Source: Mycolicibacterium rufum | GTDB lineage: Bacteria; Actinomycetota; Actinomycetes; Mycobacteriales; Mycobacteriaceae | Assembly: GCF_022374875.2 (NCBI RefSeq) | Contig: NZ_CP092427.2 | Location: 1,240,001-1,304,000, forward strand | DNA: 64,000 bases | Direction: 5' to 3' | Shown here: one piece after another, positions 7,886 through 18,399 of the stretch | Layout: every line of letters begins with the position of its first letter | How positions within the stretch are numbered: the first letter of the stretch is position 1 | The notes under the pieces: generated by a model | Databases searched by the model: none | What the model saw: only the letters and a program-made list of their open reading frames with translations | What the model was told of the DNA's origin: nothing | Translations under genes and position numbers: made by a program

Positions 7886-9394
7886 ATGACACAGACCAGC
7901 ACCTCCGGCAGCTCCGCCGACGACTTCTACTCCTTCCACGACCACGACGACGCCGCGCACCTGCATGCGCTCGGCTACTCCTCGGAGTTCAAGAGAGACA
8001 TGAGCCCGTGGGCGAATTTCTCGCTGGGCTTCACGTACCTGTCCCCCGTCGTCGGGGTCTACACGCTGTTCGCCTACGCGCTGGCCACCGGCGGTCCGCC
8101 GATGATCTGGAGCTTCCTCCTGGTCGGCGTGGGACAGCTCCTGGTGGCCCTGACCTTCAGCGAGATCGTCGCGCAGTTCCCGGTCGCCGGAGGCGTCTAT
8201 CCCTGGGCACGCCGATTGTGGGGACGCCGCTACGCGTGGATGACCGGCTGGGTCTACATGGTGGCGCTCCTGGTCACCATTGCGTCGGTGGTGTACGGCG
8301 CCGGCCCCTACATCGCCGCCACCCTGGGCATCGACGCGACCGTGAACAACACCATCGCGTTCGCCCTCGCCCTGCTCGCACTCGCCACGGTCATCAACTT
8401 CATGGGCACGAAAGTGCTTGCCAAAGCGGCGATCATCGGCTTCACCGCCGAGATCATCGGTGCCCTGGTCGTCGGTGTCTGGCTCCTGGTCGGCCACCGC
8501 CACCACAACCTCGGGGTGCTGTTCGACAGTTTCGGAGCCGGCGGTGACGGCACCTACCTGTGGGCCTTCGCCGCGGCCGCGCTGATCGGCATCTACCAGT
8601 ACTACGGTTTCGAAGCCTGCGGCGATGTCGCCGAGGAGGTGCCCGATCCGGGTCGCCTGATCCCGAAAGCCATGCGCCGCACCATCTATGTGGGTGGGGC
8701 CGCGGCGACGTTCGTCTGCCTGGCCCTGGTGCTGGCCGTCACCGACATCCCGGGTGTCATCTCCGGCGAGAACCCCGACCCGGTGAGCTCCGTGCTCGAC
8801 GAAGCCTTCGGCCCCGTCGGTTCCAAGGCCATTCTCGCCATCGTCCTCATCTCGTTCCTGTCGTGCGCGATGAGCCTGCAGGCCGCCGCGAGCCGCCTCG
8901 CCTACTCCTACGGCCGGGACGGCATGATCATGGGCAGCTCGCTGCTCAAGAAGTTCTCGGCCACCCGGCATGTGCCGCCGTACGCTCTGGTGCTCGCGGC
9001 CGTGGTTCCCGCCGTGATCGTGCTGGGCTCGAAGTTCTCGACCGACGCCATCACGAAGATCATCAGCTTCGCCGCCTTCGGCATCTACCTGGGCTTCCAG
9101 ATGGTGGTGCTGGCCGCCCTCCGCGCGCGGCTCAAGGGCTGGATTCCCAGTGGCAAATACACCCTGGGCCGATGGGGTCTCGCGGTCAACGTCGCGGCGC
9201 TGGTGTACGGCGTCACCGCCATGGTGAACATGGCGTGGCCGAGGACGCCGGACGCGCCGTGGTTCGACAACTGGATCGTCGCGCTGTCGGCAGTGGTCGT
9301 CGTCGGAATCGGCCTGGTGTACATGGTGGTTCACCCTCTGCACGACCGCAGCACCGGCCCCTACAGCGATGCCATCCCCTCCGCGAGGCGCTGA
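7886..9394 (+). CDS. APC-superfamily amino acid/amine permease
   Basis: The protein has 502 residues with about 12 hydrophobic segments and APC-family features: SPWANFSLGFTYLSPVVGVY in segment 1, VAQFPVAGGVYPWARRLWG, and YQYYGFEACGDVAEEVPDPG. The latter is typical of eukaryote-like amino acid/choline/polyamine transporters. ATG 7886 is chosen for the GGGAGAAGG just upstream. It is divergent from pipR, so it probably imports the amine, or a product of it, used by the operon opposite. The substrate is not determined by the sequence. Confidence 0.85.
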   Translation: MTQTSTSGSSADDFYSFHDHDDAAHLHALGYSSEFKRDMSPWANFSLGFTYLSPVVGVYTLFAYALATGGPPMIWSFLLVGVGQLLVALTFSEIVAQFPVAGGVYPWARRLWGRRYAWMTGWVYMVALLVTIASVVYGAGPYIAATLGIDATVNNTIAFALALLALATVINFMGTKVLAKAAIIGFTAEIIGALVVGVWLLVGHRHHNLGVLFDSFGAGGDGTYLWAFAAAALIGIYQYYGFEACGDVAEEVPDPGRLIPKAMRRTIYVGGAAATFVCLALVLAVTDIPGVISGENPDPVSSVLDEAFGPVGSKAILAIVLISFLSCAMSLQAAASRLAYSYGRDGMIMGSSLLKKFSATRHVPPYALVLAAVVPAVIVLGSKFSTDAITKIISFAAFGIYLGFQMVVLAALRARLKGWIPSGKYTLGRWGLAVNVAALVYGVTAMVNMAWPRTPDAPWFDNWIVALSAVVVVGIGLVYMVVHPLHDRSTGPYSDAIPSARR

Positions 9395-9403
9395 CCGGGC
9401 GCG

Positions 9404-10414
9404 CTAGAGCCCGGAACCACCCGCCAACGCGTCGACGATCTCGCTCAACGCCTCCACCGGAATGGGTCCGGGCTGGTACAGGCACACCCGGTCCGACACG
9501 CCGGCCACCCGGTCACGGATGTGGGCCGCCACGTCGGCCGGCGTACCGCATGCGGCGATGGTGTGCAGCACGTCGTCGTCGATGAGCCCGCCCATCTCGG
9601 CCCACCGGCCCTGCTTGGACAGTGCGTGCAGCTCGGGTTGCAGATCCCCCCAGCCGTGCACGTCGAGCACGGGCCGGTAGGCCGGGGTGGACCCGTAGAA
9701 CGCGAGCAGCCGCCGGGCCGACGCGTGGTCGGGATCGGAATCGGCGACGGACACGATGATCTCGGGGACGATCGCCAGATCGGCGCGGCTGCGTCCCGCG
9801 GCGGCCAGCCCCGCGTCGACGTTGGGCATCGTGGCCTCGGTGAGGAAGCGCTTGGAGCCGAACGGCATCACCAGCAGTCCGTCGGCGACTTCGGCGGCCA
9901 TCCGGGTCAGGCGCGGGCCCAGCGCCCCGACGTAGATCGGGATCGGCGCGAACTCCTCGCGGGGGCTGAAGGTCGGCGTCATCAGGGTGTGCCGGTAGTA
10001 CTGGCCGCGATAGTCCAACCGCTCCCCCGTCCGCCATGCGTCGAGGATCGCGCGCAACGCGCCGACGAGGTCGCGCATCCGCTCCACCGGGTGGTCGAAG
10101 TCGGCGCCGAACCGCTTCTCGATCTGGGTCCGGATCTGGGTGCCCAGACCCAGCGTGAAGCGTCCCCCCGACAGCAGCTGGTGGTCGACGGCCTGATGCG
10201 CGAGGTGAATCGGGTTGCGCGGAAACGCGATCGCGACGTTGGTCATCAGGTCCAGCCCGCCGACCGTGGCGGCCAGGGTCAGCGGCGAGAACACGTCGTG
10301 CGGCCCTTCGAAGGTGAACACCCCGCTGGCACCCGCGTCCCGCAGGGCCGCTGCCCGTTCGATCGCGCCAACGGGACCGAACAACGCCGTCATCACCTGC
10401 ACAAGCGGCGACAT
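9404..10414 (-). CDS. Luciferase-like (LLM-class, probably F420-dependent) oxidoreductase
   Basis: The protein has 336 residues with a TIM-barrel LLM pattern: [51 protein letters not shown]. Mycobacteria hold many F420-dependent members of this family. The ATG at 10414 is preferred over the upstream in-frame start at 10492, which would run into the divergent amine oxidase gene. It converges with the permease at its 3' end, 9 bp apart. The substrate is unknown. Confidence 0.8.
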   Translation of the reverse strand: MSPLVQVMTALFGPVGAIERAAALRDAGASGVFTFEGPHDVFSPLTLAATVGGLDLMTNVAIAFPRNPIHLAHQAVDHQLLSGGRFTLGLGTQIRTQIEKRFGADFDHPVERMRDLVGALRAILDAWRTGERLDYRGQYYRHTLMTPTFSPREEFAPIPIYVGALGPRLTRMAAEVADGLLVMPFGSKRFLTEATMPNVDAGLAAAGRSRADLAIVPEIIVSVADSDPDHASARRLLAFYGSTPAYRPVLDVHGWGDLQPELHALSKQGRWAEMGGLIDDDVLHTIAACGTPADVAAHIRDRVAGVSDRVCLYQPGPIPVEALSEIVDALAGGSGL

Positions 10415-10475
10415 TAGCGTGGTTTCGGCGCGCAAATCGCCGCTACCGGTCGACGCGCACGCCAGAATCGCTGTC

Positions 10476-11816
10476 ATGGCAGACGTCATCATCGTCGGAG
10501 CGGGCTTCGCCGGCCTGTCGGCGGCGCGCGAACTGACCCGTCTCGGCCGCGATGTCGTGGTGCTCGAGGGCCGCGACCGGGTCGGTGGGCGGTCCTACAC
10601 CGGCGAGGTCGGCGGTGTCCCCGTCGACTTCGGCGCGACTTTCGTGGGGCCGACGCAGGATGCCGTGCTCGCGCTGGCCGCCGAGCTGGGCTGCGACTCG
10701 GTGCCGACCTACGGCCACGGCAAGAATCTGATCCGCTGGCGGGGCCGGGTGCGCTCCTACCGCAGCACCATTCCCCGGCTGTCGATCCTCGAACTCGTCG
10801 ACGTGTCGCGGATCCAGTGGCGCTTCGAGCGGATCTGCCGCAAGGTGCCCGTCGCCGATCCCTGGAACTCGCCCATCGCCGGCGAGCTCGACGCGCAGAG
10901 CCTCGAACACTGGCTGCGCTCGATGCACGCCGGCGCCTCCACCCGCGATCTGATGGCCATCATGGCGCGGGTGACGTGGGGCTGCGAGCCCGACGCCGTG
11001 TCGATGCTGCACGCCGCGCGGTACGTCAAGGCCGCAGGCGGGCTCGGCCGCATGCTCGACGTCAAGGGCGGCGCGCAGCAGGACCGCTTCCTGTCCGGAA
11101 CGCAACAGATCGCGCTGCGGATGGCCGAACAGCTCGGTGAGCGGGTCGTGCTCGGCGCCGCGGTCCGGCGCGTCGAACGCCGCCCGGGGGCGCTGACCGT
11201 GGTGACCGAGCGGGGCGAGTTCACCGGCGGGGCGCTCATCGTCACGGTCCCGCCCGAGCACCGCGCCGCCATCACGTTCGACCCGCCACTGCCCGGCGAA
11301 TACGAACAGCTCGCACGGAACTGGCCCCAGGGCCACCTCAGCAAGGCCTACGCCGCCTACGAACGGCCGTTCTGGCGCGACGCCGGATGTTCGGGCGAGG
11401 CGCTGTCCGACGAGGGCCCGGTGTTCATCACGTTCGACGTCAGCCCGAGTGACTCCGGCCCCGGGGTACTGCTCGGCTTCACCGACGCGCGCACGTTCGA
11501 CCCGCTGCCGCCGGACAAGCGCCGCGAGACGGCGCTGGCGGGCTTCGCCGCGTTGTTCGGCGACGCCGCGTCGCGTCCCGTCGACTATGTGGACTATTGC
11601 TGGGGCGCAGTGGATTTCGCGCCGGGCGGGCCGACCGCCGCGGTGCCGCCGGGCGCCTGGACGACGTACGGCCGGTGGCTGCGCGCCCCGGTCGACGGCA
11701 TCTTCTGGGCCGGTACCGAGACCTCGGACACGTGGACCGGCTTCCTCGACGGCGCGGTGCGCTCGGGGCTGCGTGCCGCCGGCGAGGCCGATCAGGAACT
11801 GACGCGCCGCTCCTGA
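10476..11816 (+). CDS. aofH: Flavin-containing monoamine oxidase (AofH)
   Basis: The protein has 446 residues. The N-terminal FAD dinucleotide-binding motif is [15 protein letters not shown] followed by [18 protein letters not shown]. Amine oxidase features include [36 protein letters not shown] and a C-terminal FAD-contact region [20 protein letters not shown]. It closely resembles my recollection of M. tuberculosis AofH (Rv3170). It oxidatively deaminates primary amines with release of peroxide. ATG 10476 is the first Met before the FAD motif. Proximity to the amine-catabolic operon is suggestive but not proof of a shared pathway. Confidence 0.88.
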   Translation: MADVIIVGAGFAGLSAARELTRLGRDVVVLEGRDRVGGRSYTGEVGGVPVDFGATFVGPTQDAVLALAAELGCDSVPTYGHGKNLIRWRGRVRSYRSTIPRLSILELVDVSRIQWRFERICRKVPVADPWNSPIAGELDAQSLEHWLRSMHAGASTRDLMAIMARVTWGCEPDAVSMLHAARYVKAAGGLGRMLDVKGGAQQDRFLSGTQQIALRMAEQLGERVVLGAAVRRVERRPGALTVVTERGEFTGGALIVTVPPEHRAAITFDPPLPGEYEQLARNWPQGHLSKAYAAYERPFWRDAGCSGEALSDEGPVFITFDVSPSDSGPGVLLGFTDARTFDPLPPDKRRETALAGFAALFGDAASRPVDYVDYCWGAVDFAPGGPTAAVPPGAWTTYGRWLRAPVDGIFWAGTETSDTWTGFLDGAVRSGLRAAGEADQELTRRS

Positions 11817-12763
11817 GTCCCGGTCGCCTCGATCAGCCACCGCAGTTGCTCGTTGACCTCGGCGGGTCGCTCCAGGATCGCGCAGTGCCCGCCGGGAAGT
11901 TCGACGAAGCGCGCGAGATTCGGTGCGGCCGCCGCGATGCGCCGCGACGAAACCATCGGCAGCAGGCGGTCTTTCGCGCTGCCGATCACCATCGTCGGCA
12001 CCGTCAGGTTCTTCATGCCGATGTGCTGGGGACCGAGGTGGTCGACCAACACCCGCGCCCAGCCACCGCGGCCCGCAGCGGGCGTGGTGTGGAACAGCTC
12101 GTACACGAAGTCCACGACGGCGGCGTCCGCGTCGCGGCCGACGGCGATCATCTGAACGAACCGGCGGCTCGGCCGGTCGGCGGCGCGGACAAGCGGTGCG
12201 CCGCCGAACGTGCGCAGCAGCGTGGCCGCCGCGCGGACACGCGCTTCGGACAGCGACGCCGGGACCGGCAGCAGATTGATGTGGCGCAGCAGGTCCCCGG
12301 TCGTCGTGTTGATCAGCGCGACGGCCGCGGCGCGCTGCGCGACCTGCTGCGGATAGCGTTCGGCCCATGAGGTGATCGCGATGCCTCCCATGGAGTGTCC
12401 CGCGATGACGGCGCGCTCGCCGGGGGCCAGCGTCGCGTCGAGCACGGCGTCGAGGTCGCCCGCCAGATGGTCGAGGCTGTAGCCGCCCCGCCGCGGCGGG
12501 ACCCCGCTGCGGCCGTGGCCGCGGTGGTCGAACGCGATCACCCGGTGGTGGCGGGCCAGATCGGCGATCTGGTAGGCCCACACCCGCAGCGCGCAGGTGA
12601 TGCCGTGCGCGAGCACCACCGGAGAGCCGTCCTCAGGACCGAACACCTCGGTGTGCAGCCGCACCCCGTCGCGCGAGCGCACGTCGACGACGCGGCCGTG
12701 GGTCAACCCCTGCGCGGGCGCGAATCCCCCACGGCGCCCACGAACCCCGGTCCGTGCTGCCAT
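11792..12763 (-). CDS. Alpha/beta-hydrolase fold protein
   Basis: The protein has 323 residues. The nucleophile elbow is GHSMGGIA, the oxyanion region is [20 protein letters not shown], the [10 protein letters not shown] strand is present, and the catalytic His lies in [13 protein letters not shown] near the C-terminus. An AGGAG about 6 bp before the ATG at 12763 supports the start. Its 3' end overlaps the end of aofH by 25 bp in convergent orientation. Substrate unknown; an esterase or lactonase is possible. Confidence 0.85.
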   Translation of the reverse strand: MAARTGVRGRRGGFAPAQGLTHGRVVDVRSRDGVRLHTEVFGPEDGSPVVLAHGITCALRVWAYQIADLARHHRVIAFDHRGHGRSGVPPRRGGYSLDHLAGDLDAVLDATLAPGERAVIAGHSMGGIAITSWAERYPQQVAQRAAAVALINTTTGDLLRHINLLPVPASLSEARVRAAATLLRTFGGAPLVRAADRPSRRFVQMIAVGRDADAAVVDFVYELFHTTPAAGRGGWARVLVDHLGPQHIGMKNLTVPTMVIGSAKDRLLPMVSSRRIAAAAPNLARFVELPGGHCAILERPAEVNEQLRWLIEATGTQERRVSS

Positions 12764-12861
12764 AGCTGCTCCTGTCGTTGCTGCGCTGCACCGTCCGATG
12801 TTGCCGGATTTCGTGACTGTACCGCCGCGGCGCGCCGATCCCGGTGCGGTTCAATGGTCGG

Positions 12862-13836
12862 ATGCGCGCGATACAGATTTCCAGCCTGGACGGCCCGCAG
12901 GCCGCTGAACTCGTCGAGATCGACGAACCCACCGCCACCGCCGACACCGTGCTCGTCGATGTGCACGCCGCCGGCGTCGCGTTCCCCGACGCGTTGCAGT
13001 CCCGGGGGCTCTACCAGTACAAGCCCGATCTGCCCTACAGCCCGGGCGCCGAGATCGCGGGGGTGGTGCGCAGCGCCCCCGACGGTGCGCACGTTCAGCC
13101 GGGTGACCGGGTCGCCGGGCTCACCATGCTCTACGGAGCGATGGCCGAAGTCGTTGCGCTGCAACCGGACAGACTGTTCAAACTGCCCGATGCGGTGTCG
13201 TTCGAGGCCGGCGCGGGCCTGTTGTTCAATGACCTGACGGTGCATTTCGCGCTGCGCACCCGCGGACGGTTGCGCGACGGCGAGACCGTGCTGGTGCACG
13301 GCGCCGCCGGCGGCGTCGGCACGTCGACACTGCGCCTGGCTCCCGCGTTCGGCGCGGCGCGCACCATCGCCGTGGTGAGCAGTGACGCCAAGGCGGACGT
13401 GGCACGCGCCGCGGGCGCGTCGGACGTCGTCATGGCCGACGGCTTCAAGGACGCCGTCAAGGAGCTCACGGGCGGGCGTGGCGTCGACATCGTGCTCGAC
13501 CCCGTCGGTGGCGATCGCTTCACCGATTCGCTGCGAAGCCTCGCACCGGGTGGCCGGCTGCTCGTGGTGGGGTTCACCGGCGGCGAGATCCCGACGGTGA
13601 AGGTCAACCGGCTGCTGCTCAACAACGTCGACGCGGTCGGGGTCGGCTGGGGCGCGTGGACCATGACTCACCCCGGTTACCTGGCCGAGCAGTGGGCCGA
13701 GCTCGAACCGTTGCTGGCCTCCGGTGCGGTGCCCGCGCCGCAGCCCGAGGTGTATCCGCTGGAGCGGGCCGCCGAGGCGATCGCCTCGTTGGAGAACCGG
13801 ACCGCGCGGGGCAAGGTCGTCGTCGCGGTGCGCTGA
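12862..13836 (+). CDS. NADPH:quinone oxidoreductase (MDR family, zinc-free)
   Basis: The protein has 324 residues. The N-terminal GroES-like domain carries DALQSRGLYQYKPDLPYSPG and AEIAGVV; the Rossmann domain has VLVHGAAGGVGTSTLRLA; and the GGRGVDIVLDPVGGDRFTDS region is typical of QOR-type enzymes. The structural and catalytic zinc ligands of alcohol dehydrogenases are absent. ATG 12862 is preferred to an in-frame start 18 bp upstream because family members begin MRA. It would reduce quinones or enones with NADPH. Confidence 0.85.
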   Translation: MRAIQISSLDGPQAAELVEIDEPTATADTVLVDVHAAGVAFPDALQSRGLYQYKPDLPYSPGAEIAGVVRSAPDGAHVQPGDRVAGLTMLYGAMAEVVALQPDRLFKLPDAVSFEAGAGLLFNDLTVHFALRTRGRLRDGETVLVHGAAGGVGTSTLRLAPAFGAARTIAVVSSDAKADVARAAGASDVVMADGFKDAVKELTGGRGVDIVLDPVGGDRFTDSLRSLAPGGRLLVVGFTGGEIPTVKVNRLLLNNVDAVGVGWGAWTMTHPGYLAEQWAELEPLLASGAVPAPQPEVYPLERAAEAIASLENRTARGKVVVAVR

Positions 13837-13892
13837 CCGGGCATGTCGCGCGAACTTTGCGTGCTTCTTTGCCCGCTGCGATAGTGGAGGGC

Positions 13893-16664
13893 GTGGCGCC
13901 CGCTCCCGGAGGATCGAACGACGATCCACAGGTTGCTGGTTTTCTCCGGTCCGCGTCAGCCCGGGCCACCGCCCTGATCATCGAGGGCGACGCCGGCATC
14001 GGCAAGACCACGCTGTGGCTGTCGCTGGTCGATCGGGCGCGCGCCGACGGGTTCACGGTGTTGCATGCGCGCGCCGGCCAGGCCGAGTCGGTGATGGCAT
14101 TCGCCGCCCTGGCCGACCTGCTGGCCGACGTCGACGCCGAGGTCCTCGCCGAGCTGCCGTCCCTGCAGCGGCTCGCTCTCGACAGGGTGCTGCTGCGGGC
14201 GGGTCCCGAGGGGCCGGCGACCGATCACCGGGTGGTCGCTGCGGCCTTCGTCGGGGTGCTGCACCTGCTCGCCGAGGCCTCGCCGGTACTGCTCGCTCTC
14301 GACGACGCGCAATGGCTGGACACCTCGAGCCGTACCGCCGTCGAATTCGCGGTGCGCCGGCTCGACGGCCGGTTCGGCGTGCTGGTCAGTGAGCGGTGCC
14401 GTCCCGGGGAGGGAACGGCGGCGGGATGGGTGCGACCGGCCCGCCCCGACGCCGTCGACCGGATCGCGGTGCGTCCCCTCGACGCCGGCGCCCTGCACAC
14501 GCTGATCACGGAGCGACTGGGCCGCACCTTCTCGCGCCCCACCGTGCTGCGCATCGCCGAGATCTCCGGTGGTAACCCGTTCTTCGCGCTGGAACTCGCG
14601 CGCGCGATCGGCGAGGGCATCGATCACGGGCGAGCCGTCACCGAGCAGACGCTGCCCCCCACACTGGCCGAGGTGGTGCGCGGCCGCATCGGCAGGCTCG
14701 ACGACGACACCCGGGCGCTGCTGCTGGCCGCGGCCGGCGCCGCCGACCCGACCGTCGAGCTGCTGGCCCGGGCCACCGGGGTGAGCCCTCAGGAGGTGGC
14801 GGCACCCATCGAGCAGGCCGAGGCCGCAGGCATCCTGTCCCTGCAGGGCAACCGGGTGCGGTTCACCCATCCCCTGCTGGCCAGCGGTGTCTACGCCGAG
14901 GCCGGTCCGTCGGCGCGTCGCGCCGTGCACCGCATGCTGGCCGATCTCGAGACGCTGCCCGAACTGCGGGCACGGCATCTGGCGCTCGCCTCGGCCGGGG
15001 GGAACGACGAGATCTTCGGCGCGCTCGACGCGGCCGCCGACACGGCGCGCGCCCGGGGCGCGCCCGCCGCGGCGGCCGAACTGGTGGATCTGGCGATCGG
15101 CCTGGGCGGTGACACCACGCTGCGGCGCCTGAAGTCCGCGGAGAATCACTTCCTGGCCGGCGATACCGCCCGGGCTGGCCAGGTGCTGGGGACGGTCGAG
15201 GACGTCGAGCCGGCGATCATGCGCGCGCTGACGGGCAGCCTGCTCGCGACGGTGCTGATGTACCAGAACGAGCACGCCCGGGCGGTGGAACTGCTGCGCC
15301 GCGCGGTCGACGACGCGGCGGGCAACATCCCCGTCCTGGTGCAGGTGCTGCTGCGATTGTCGTTCGCGCTCAACAGCATCGGCGAACCCGATGACGCCAA
15401 TCGGCACGCCCGCGACGCCGTCAAGTTCGCCGACGAGCTGGGCGTGCCCGCCGTCACCAGCGCCGCGCTGGCGTGGTGGGTGTACCTCGGTTTCCAGTGT
15501 GGCCGCGGTCTCGACGCGCGGGCGATGCGCCGAGCTCTGGAGTTCTACGACAGCGCCTTCGACGTCCCGATCATCTTCCGCGCCCCGCTGGTCCACGCGC
15601 TCACCCTGTCGTGGACCGGCCGGCTGGAGCAGGCCCATGAACAGCTGACGGAACTGCGCGGCGTGTGCGCGGTGCGCGGCGCCGAGAGCGACATGATGGC
15701 GATCGCCGGTTTCCTTGCGATGAACCACATCTGGCGCGGTCAGCTTGACGAGGCCGCCGCCCGGGCCGCCGAGGCCGTCGAGCGTGCCGAGCAACTCGGC
15801 GGTGACGACGTGCTGATCATCCCGCGGACCGTGCGGGCCGCGGTCGCGGCCTTCACCGGCCGTGTCGAGGAGGCCCGGGCCGACGCCGCCTGGGTGCTCG
15901 CGGCGACCAGGAGCCGCAGCGCGTCGCACATGGCCGACTGGCCCGGTATGACGCTGTGTTTCCTCGAGGAGTCACTGGGACGCCACCGGGAGGCGCTGGC
16001 CGCGCTGAATCCGTCGTTCCTACCCGGCGAGGGCGTGCCGTCGACCGAGATCATGTACGGCTGGCACCTGCCGGACGCGATCGAGGCGATGGTCGGGGTC
16101 GGCCGCTTCGCCGACGCCGACGAGCTCACCGGCCGACTGGAACGCGACGGCGCCGAACACGAGCGCACGTGGATGAAGGCCGTCGGCGCCCGGTGCCGGG
16201 CCATCCTGCTGGCGGCCGACGGCGACGTCGCCGCCGCCGAACGGGCGGCACACCGGGCCATGGCCGAGCACGCCCGCCTGCCGATGCCGTTCGAGCGGGC
16301 CCGCACCCAGCTGGTCCTCGGTCAGCTGCAACGCCGGCTCCGTCAGAAGCAATCGGCCGCAACCACTCTGACGGAGGCACTGCAGACCTTCGAGCGGCTC
16401 GGCATTCCGCTGTGGGCACGCCGCGCACGGGCTGAACTGTCCCGCACCGTGGTGGTCCCCAGCGACGACCTCACCGCGCTGACACCGTCCGAGCGGCGGG
16501 TCGCCGAGATGGCGGCCACCGGGGCGACGAACAAGCACATCGCCGCGGCGATGTTCATCAGCGCCAAGACCGTCGAGCACAACCTCACCCGGGTCTACCG
16601 CAAGCTGGGTGTCAGTTCCCGGACCGAACTGGGCAGACGGATGGACCGCCGGGCCGACGGTTAG
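13893..16664 (+). CDS. Large ATP-binding LuxR-family regulator (LAL type)
   Basis: The protein has 923 residues. Near the N-terminus a Walker A motif IEGDAGIGKTTLW is followed by the Walker B region VLLALDDAQWLD. A long helical TPR-like middle follows. The C-terminus is a LuxR helix-turn-helix: LTPSERRVAEMAATGATNKH, then ISAKTVEHNLTRVYRKLGVS. There is no receiver domain, so it is not a two-component regulator. The start is uncertain: GTG 13893 is given, but GTG 13884 is in frame and GGAGG lies only 2 bp before 13893. The TAG stop overlaps the stop of the convergent fabG3 gene. Target genes unknown. Confidence 0.85.
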   Translation: MAPAPGGSNDDPQVAGFLRSASARATALIIEGDAGIGKTTLWLSLVDRARADGFTVLHARAGQAESVMAFAALADLLADVDAEVLAELPSLQRLALDRVLLRAGPEGPATDHRVVAAAFVGVLHLLAEASPVLLALDDAQWLDTSSRTAVEFAVRRLDGRFGVLVSERCRPGEGTAAGWVRPARPDAVDRIAVRPLDAGALHTLITERLGRTFSRPTVLRIAEISGGNPFFALELARAIGEGIDHGRAVTEQTLPPTLAEVVRGRIGRLDDDTRALLLAAAGAADPTVELLARATGVSPQEVAAPIEQAEAAGILSLQGNRVRFTHPLLASGVYAEAGPSARRAVHRMLADLETLPELRARHLALASAGGNDEIFGALDAAADTARARGAPAAAAELVDLAIGLGGDTTLRRLKSAENHFLAGDTARAGQVLGTVEDVEPAIMRALTGSLLATVLMYQNEHARAVELLRRAVDDAAGNIPVLVQVLLRLSFALNSIGEPDDANRHARDAVKFADELGVPAVTSAALAWWVYLGFQCGRGLDARAMRRALEFYDSAFDVPIIFRAPLVHALTLSWTGRLEQAHEQLTELRGVCAVRGAESDMMAIAGFLAMNHIWRGQLDEAAARAAEAVERAEQLGGDDVLIIPRTVRAAVAAFTGRVEEARADAAWVLAATRSRSASHMADWPGMTLCFLEESLGRHREALAALNPSFLPGEGVPSTEIMYGWHLPDAIEAMVGVGRFADADELTGRLERDGAEHERTWMKAVGARCRAILLAADGDVAAAERAAHRAMAEHARLPMPFERARTQLVLGQLQRRLRQKQSAATTLTEALQTFERLGIPLWARRARAELSRTVVVPSDDLTALTPSERRVAEMAATGATNKHIAAAMFISAKTVEHNLTRVYRKLGVSSRTELGRRMDRRADG

Positions 16665-17443
16665 GTGATCCAGTCAGGCTGAGCGTCGACGTCCACGGCG
16701 GAGAAATCCTTGTGCGCGAGACCGGCGATCGTTCCGCCGTCCACCACGAATTCCGCGCCGGTCGAATAGCTCGATTCGTCGCTGGCCAGGTACACCACCA
16801 GGTTGCTGACTTCCCGGGGCTGGGCGATGCGTCCCAGCGCGGTGGTGAAGATGTCCTCCGGAACCCAGTCCGCCATGGGCGTTTTCACCAGTCCCGGGTG
16901 CACGGAGTTCACCCGGATCCCGAACGGCCCCAGCTCCAGGGCCGTGGACTTGGTCAGGCCGCGCACCGCGAACTTGGTCGCGGTGTAGCCGTGACAGGCG
17001 ACGGTGCCCGCCATGCCCTCGATCGAGGAGATGTTGATGATCGATCCCCGCCCCGCGGCCTTCATCGGCCCTGCGGCGGCGCGGATTCCGAGGAAGACCC
17101 CGGTCAGGTTGATGTCGAGGATGCGCTGCCACTCCGCGAGGTCGTAGTCCTCGATCGTGCCGATGTTGAGGATCCCGGCGTTGTTGACCAGCACATCGAG
17201 CGCTCCGAACGTGTCGGTCGCGGCGGCCACCGCCTCCTGCCAGTCCTGCGGGCTGGTGACGTCGAGGTGCACGTAGCGCGCGTCGTCGCCGAGTTCGGCG
17301 GCCACGGCACGGCCCTCGTCGTCCAGGATGTCGCCGCACACCACCCTGGCCCCGTGGGCCACCATCTCTTTCGCATGGGAGGCGCCCATCCCGCGCGCCG
17401 CGCCGCTGATCAGGGCGACCTTGCCGGCCAGCCGAGCTGTCAT
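16661..17443 (-). CDS. fabG3: Short-chain dehydrogenase, 20-beta/3-alpha-hydroxysteroid type (FabG3)
   Basis: The protein has 260 residues. The NAD-binding motif is ALISGAARGMGASHA, the NNAG motif is VLVNNAGILNIGT, and the catalytic Ser-Tyr-Lys lie in INISSIEGMAG and GYTATKFAVRGLTK. The sequence strongly resembles my recollection of M. tuberculosis Rv2002 (FabG3), an NADH-dependent 20-beta-hydroxysteroid dehydrogenase, including the C-terminal VDGGTIAGLAHKDFSAVDVD. The ATG at 17443 has GAGGAGGAA directly upstream. In M. tuberculosis this gene neighbours Rv2004c-Rv2006, whose relatives lie far downstream in this window. Confidence 0.9.
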   Translation of the reverse strand: MTARLAGKVALISGAARGMGASHAKEMVAHGARVVCGDILDDEGRAVAAELGDDARYVHLDVTSPQDWQEAVAAATDTFGALDVLVNNAGILNIGTIEDYDLAEWQRILDINLTGVFLGIRAAAGPMKAAGRGSIINISSIEGMAGTVACHGYTATKFAVRGLTKSTALELGPFGIRVNSVHPGLVKTPMADWVPEDIFTTALGRIAQPREVSNLVVYLASDESSYSTGAEFVVDGGTIAGLAHKDFSAVDVDAQPDWIT

Positions 17444-17594
17444 GATTCCTCCTCGGGGAAACGGCGCCGGTGACGGGCGGCACGGCCACACCATACAGAT
17501 CAGCGTGGGTGGATGGTCAGGAATCGGTGGTGCCGTGGCGCACGAGGAAAGTCAGACGGGCGCCGCGTCCGGCGACGTGAGCCATACTGTGCCG

Positions 17595-18389
17595 GTGAAC
17601 GGGCTTGTCGGCAAAGGGGTTCTGGTGACCGGCGCGGCCTCCGGCATCGGGGAGGCCACGGTGCGGCGTCTGGTCGCCGAGGGCGCGACGGTGGTGGGCA
17701 TGGACCTCGCGGCCGACCCGCCGGACCTCGGAGACACGGTCACCGTTCTGCGCGGCGACGTGCTCGACGGATCGTCCGTGCGCGCGGCCGTCGAGGAAGT
17801 GGTCGAGCGGGCCGGGCGACTCGACGGCGTGGTGCACTCGGCCGGTGTCGGAGGAGGCGGACCGGTACACCTGCTGCCCGACGAGGAGTGGGACCGGGTC
17901 ATCGACGTCAACCTCACAGGGACGTTCGTCGTGATGCGGGCCGCGCTGACCCAGATGACCGCGCAGGAACGCGTGCACGGTGAGCGCGGGGCGATCGTGA
18001 CCCTGTCGAGCATCGAGGGACTCGAGGGCACGGCGGGGGGAAGCGCCTACAACGCCTCCAAGGGCGGTGTCGTGCTGCTGACCAAGAACGCCGCGATCGA
18101 CTACGGCCCCAGCGGAATACGGGTCAACGCGATCTGCCCGGGGTTCATCGAGACACCGCTGTTCGACTCGGTGATGGGCCTGGCCGGCATGGACGGTCCG
18201 CGCGAGGGCCTGCGCCACGAGCACAAGCTGCGGCGCTTCGGGCGGCCCGACGAGGTCGCCGCCGTGGCCGCGTTCCTCCTGTCGTCGGACGCCGGTTTCG
18301 TCAGCGGTCAGGCCATCGCGGTGGACGGCGGCTACACCGCCGGACGCGACCACCAGATCACCGATCTGATGGGCCTCGGCGAGCAGTGA
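17595..18389 (+). CDS. Short-chain dehydrogenase/reductase
   Basis: The protein has 264 residues. Motifs are VLVTGAASGIGEATVRRLV (nucleotide binding), GVVHSAGVGGG (NNAG-equivalent), TLSSIEGLEG (Ser), AYNASKGGVVLLTKNAAIDY (Tyr-Lys) and a VDGGYTAG C-terminus. GTG 17595 is the likely start; GTG 17589 is an in-frame alternative and no strong ribosome site separates them. It is divergent from fabG3 across about 150 bp. Substrate unknown. Confidence 0.82.
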   Translation: MNGLVGKGVLVTGAASGIGEATVRRLVAEGATVVGMDLAADPPDLGDTVTVLRGDVLDGSSVRAAVEEVVERAGRLDGVVHSAGVGGGGPVHLLPDEEWDRVIDVNLTGTFVVMRAALTQMTAQERVHGERGAIVTLSSIEGLEGTAGGSAYNASKGGVVLLTKNAAIDYGPSGIRVNAICPGFIETPLFDSVMGLAGMDGPREGLRHEHKLRRFGRPDEVAAVAAFLLSSDAGFVSGQAIAVDGGYTAGRDHQITDLMGLGEQ

Positions 18390-18399
18390 GCCAGTGCGG

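Noticed and set aside
13956..15929. 657-codon frame antisense to the LuxR-type regulator
   Set aside because: No motif, biased composition, and the plus-strand frame has clear Walker and helix-turn-helix motifs.
13893..16664. LuxR-type regulator as the missing DosR
   Set aside because: It has an N-terminal ATPase domain and no receiver domain with phospho-acceptor Asp; DosR is a small receiver-HTH protein.
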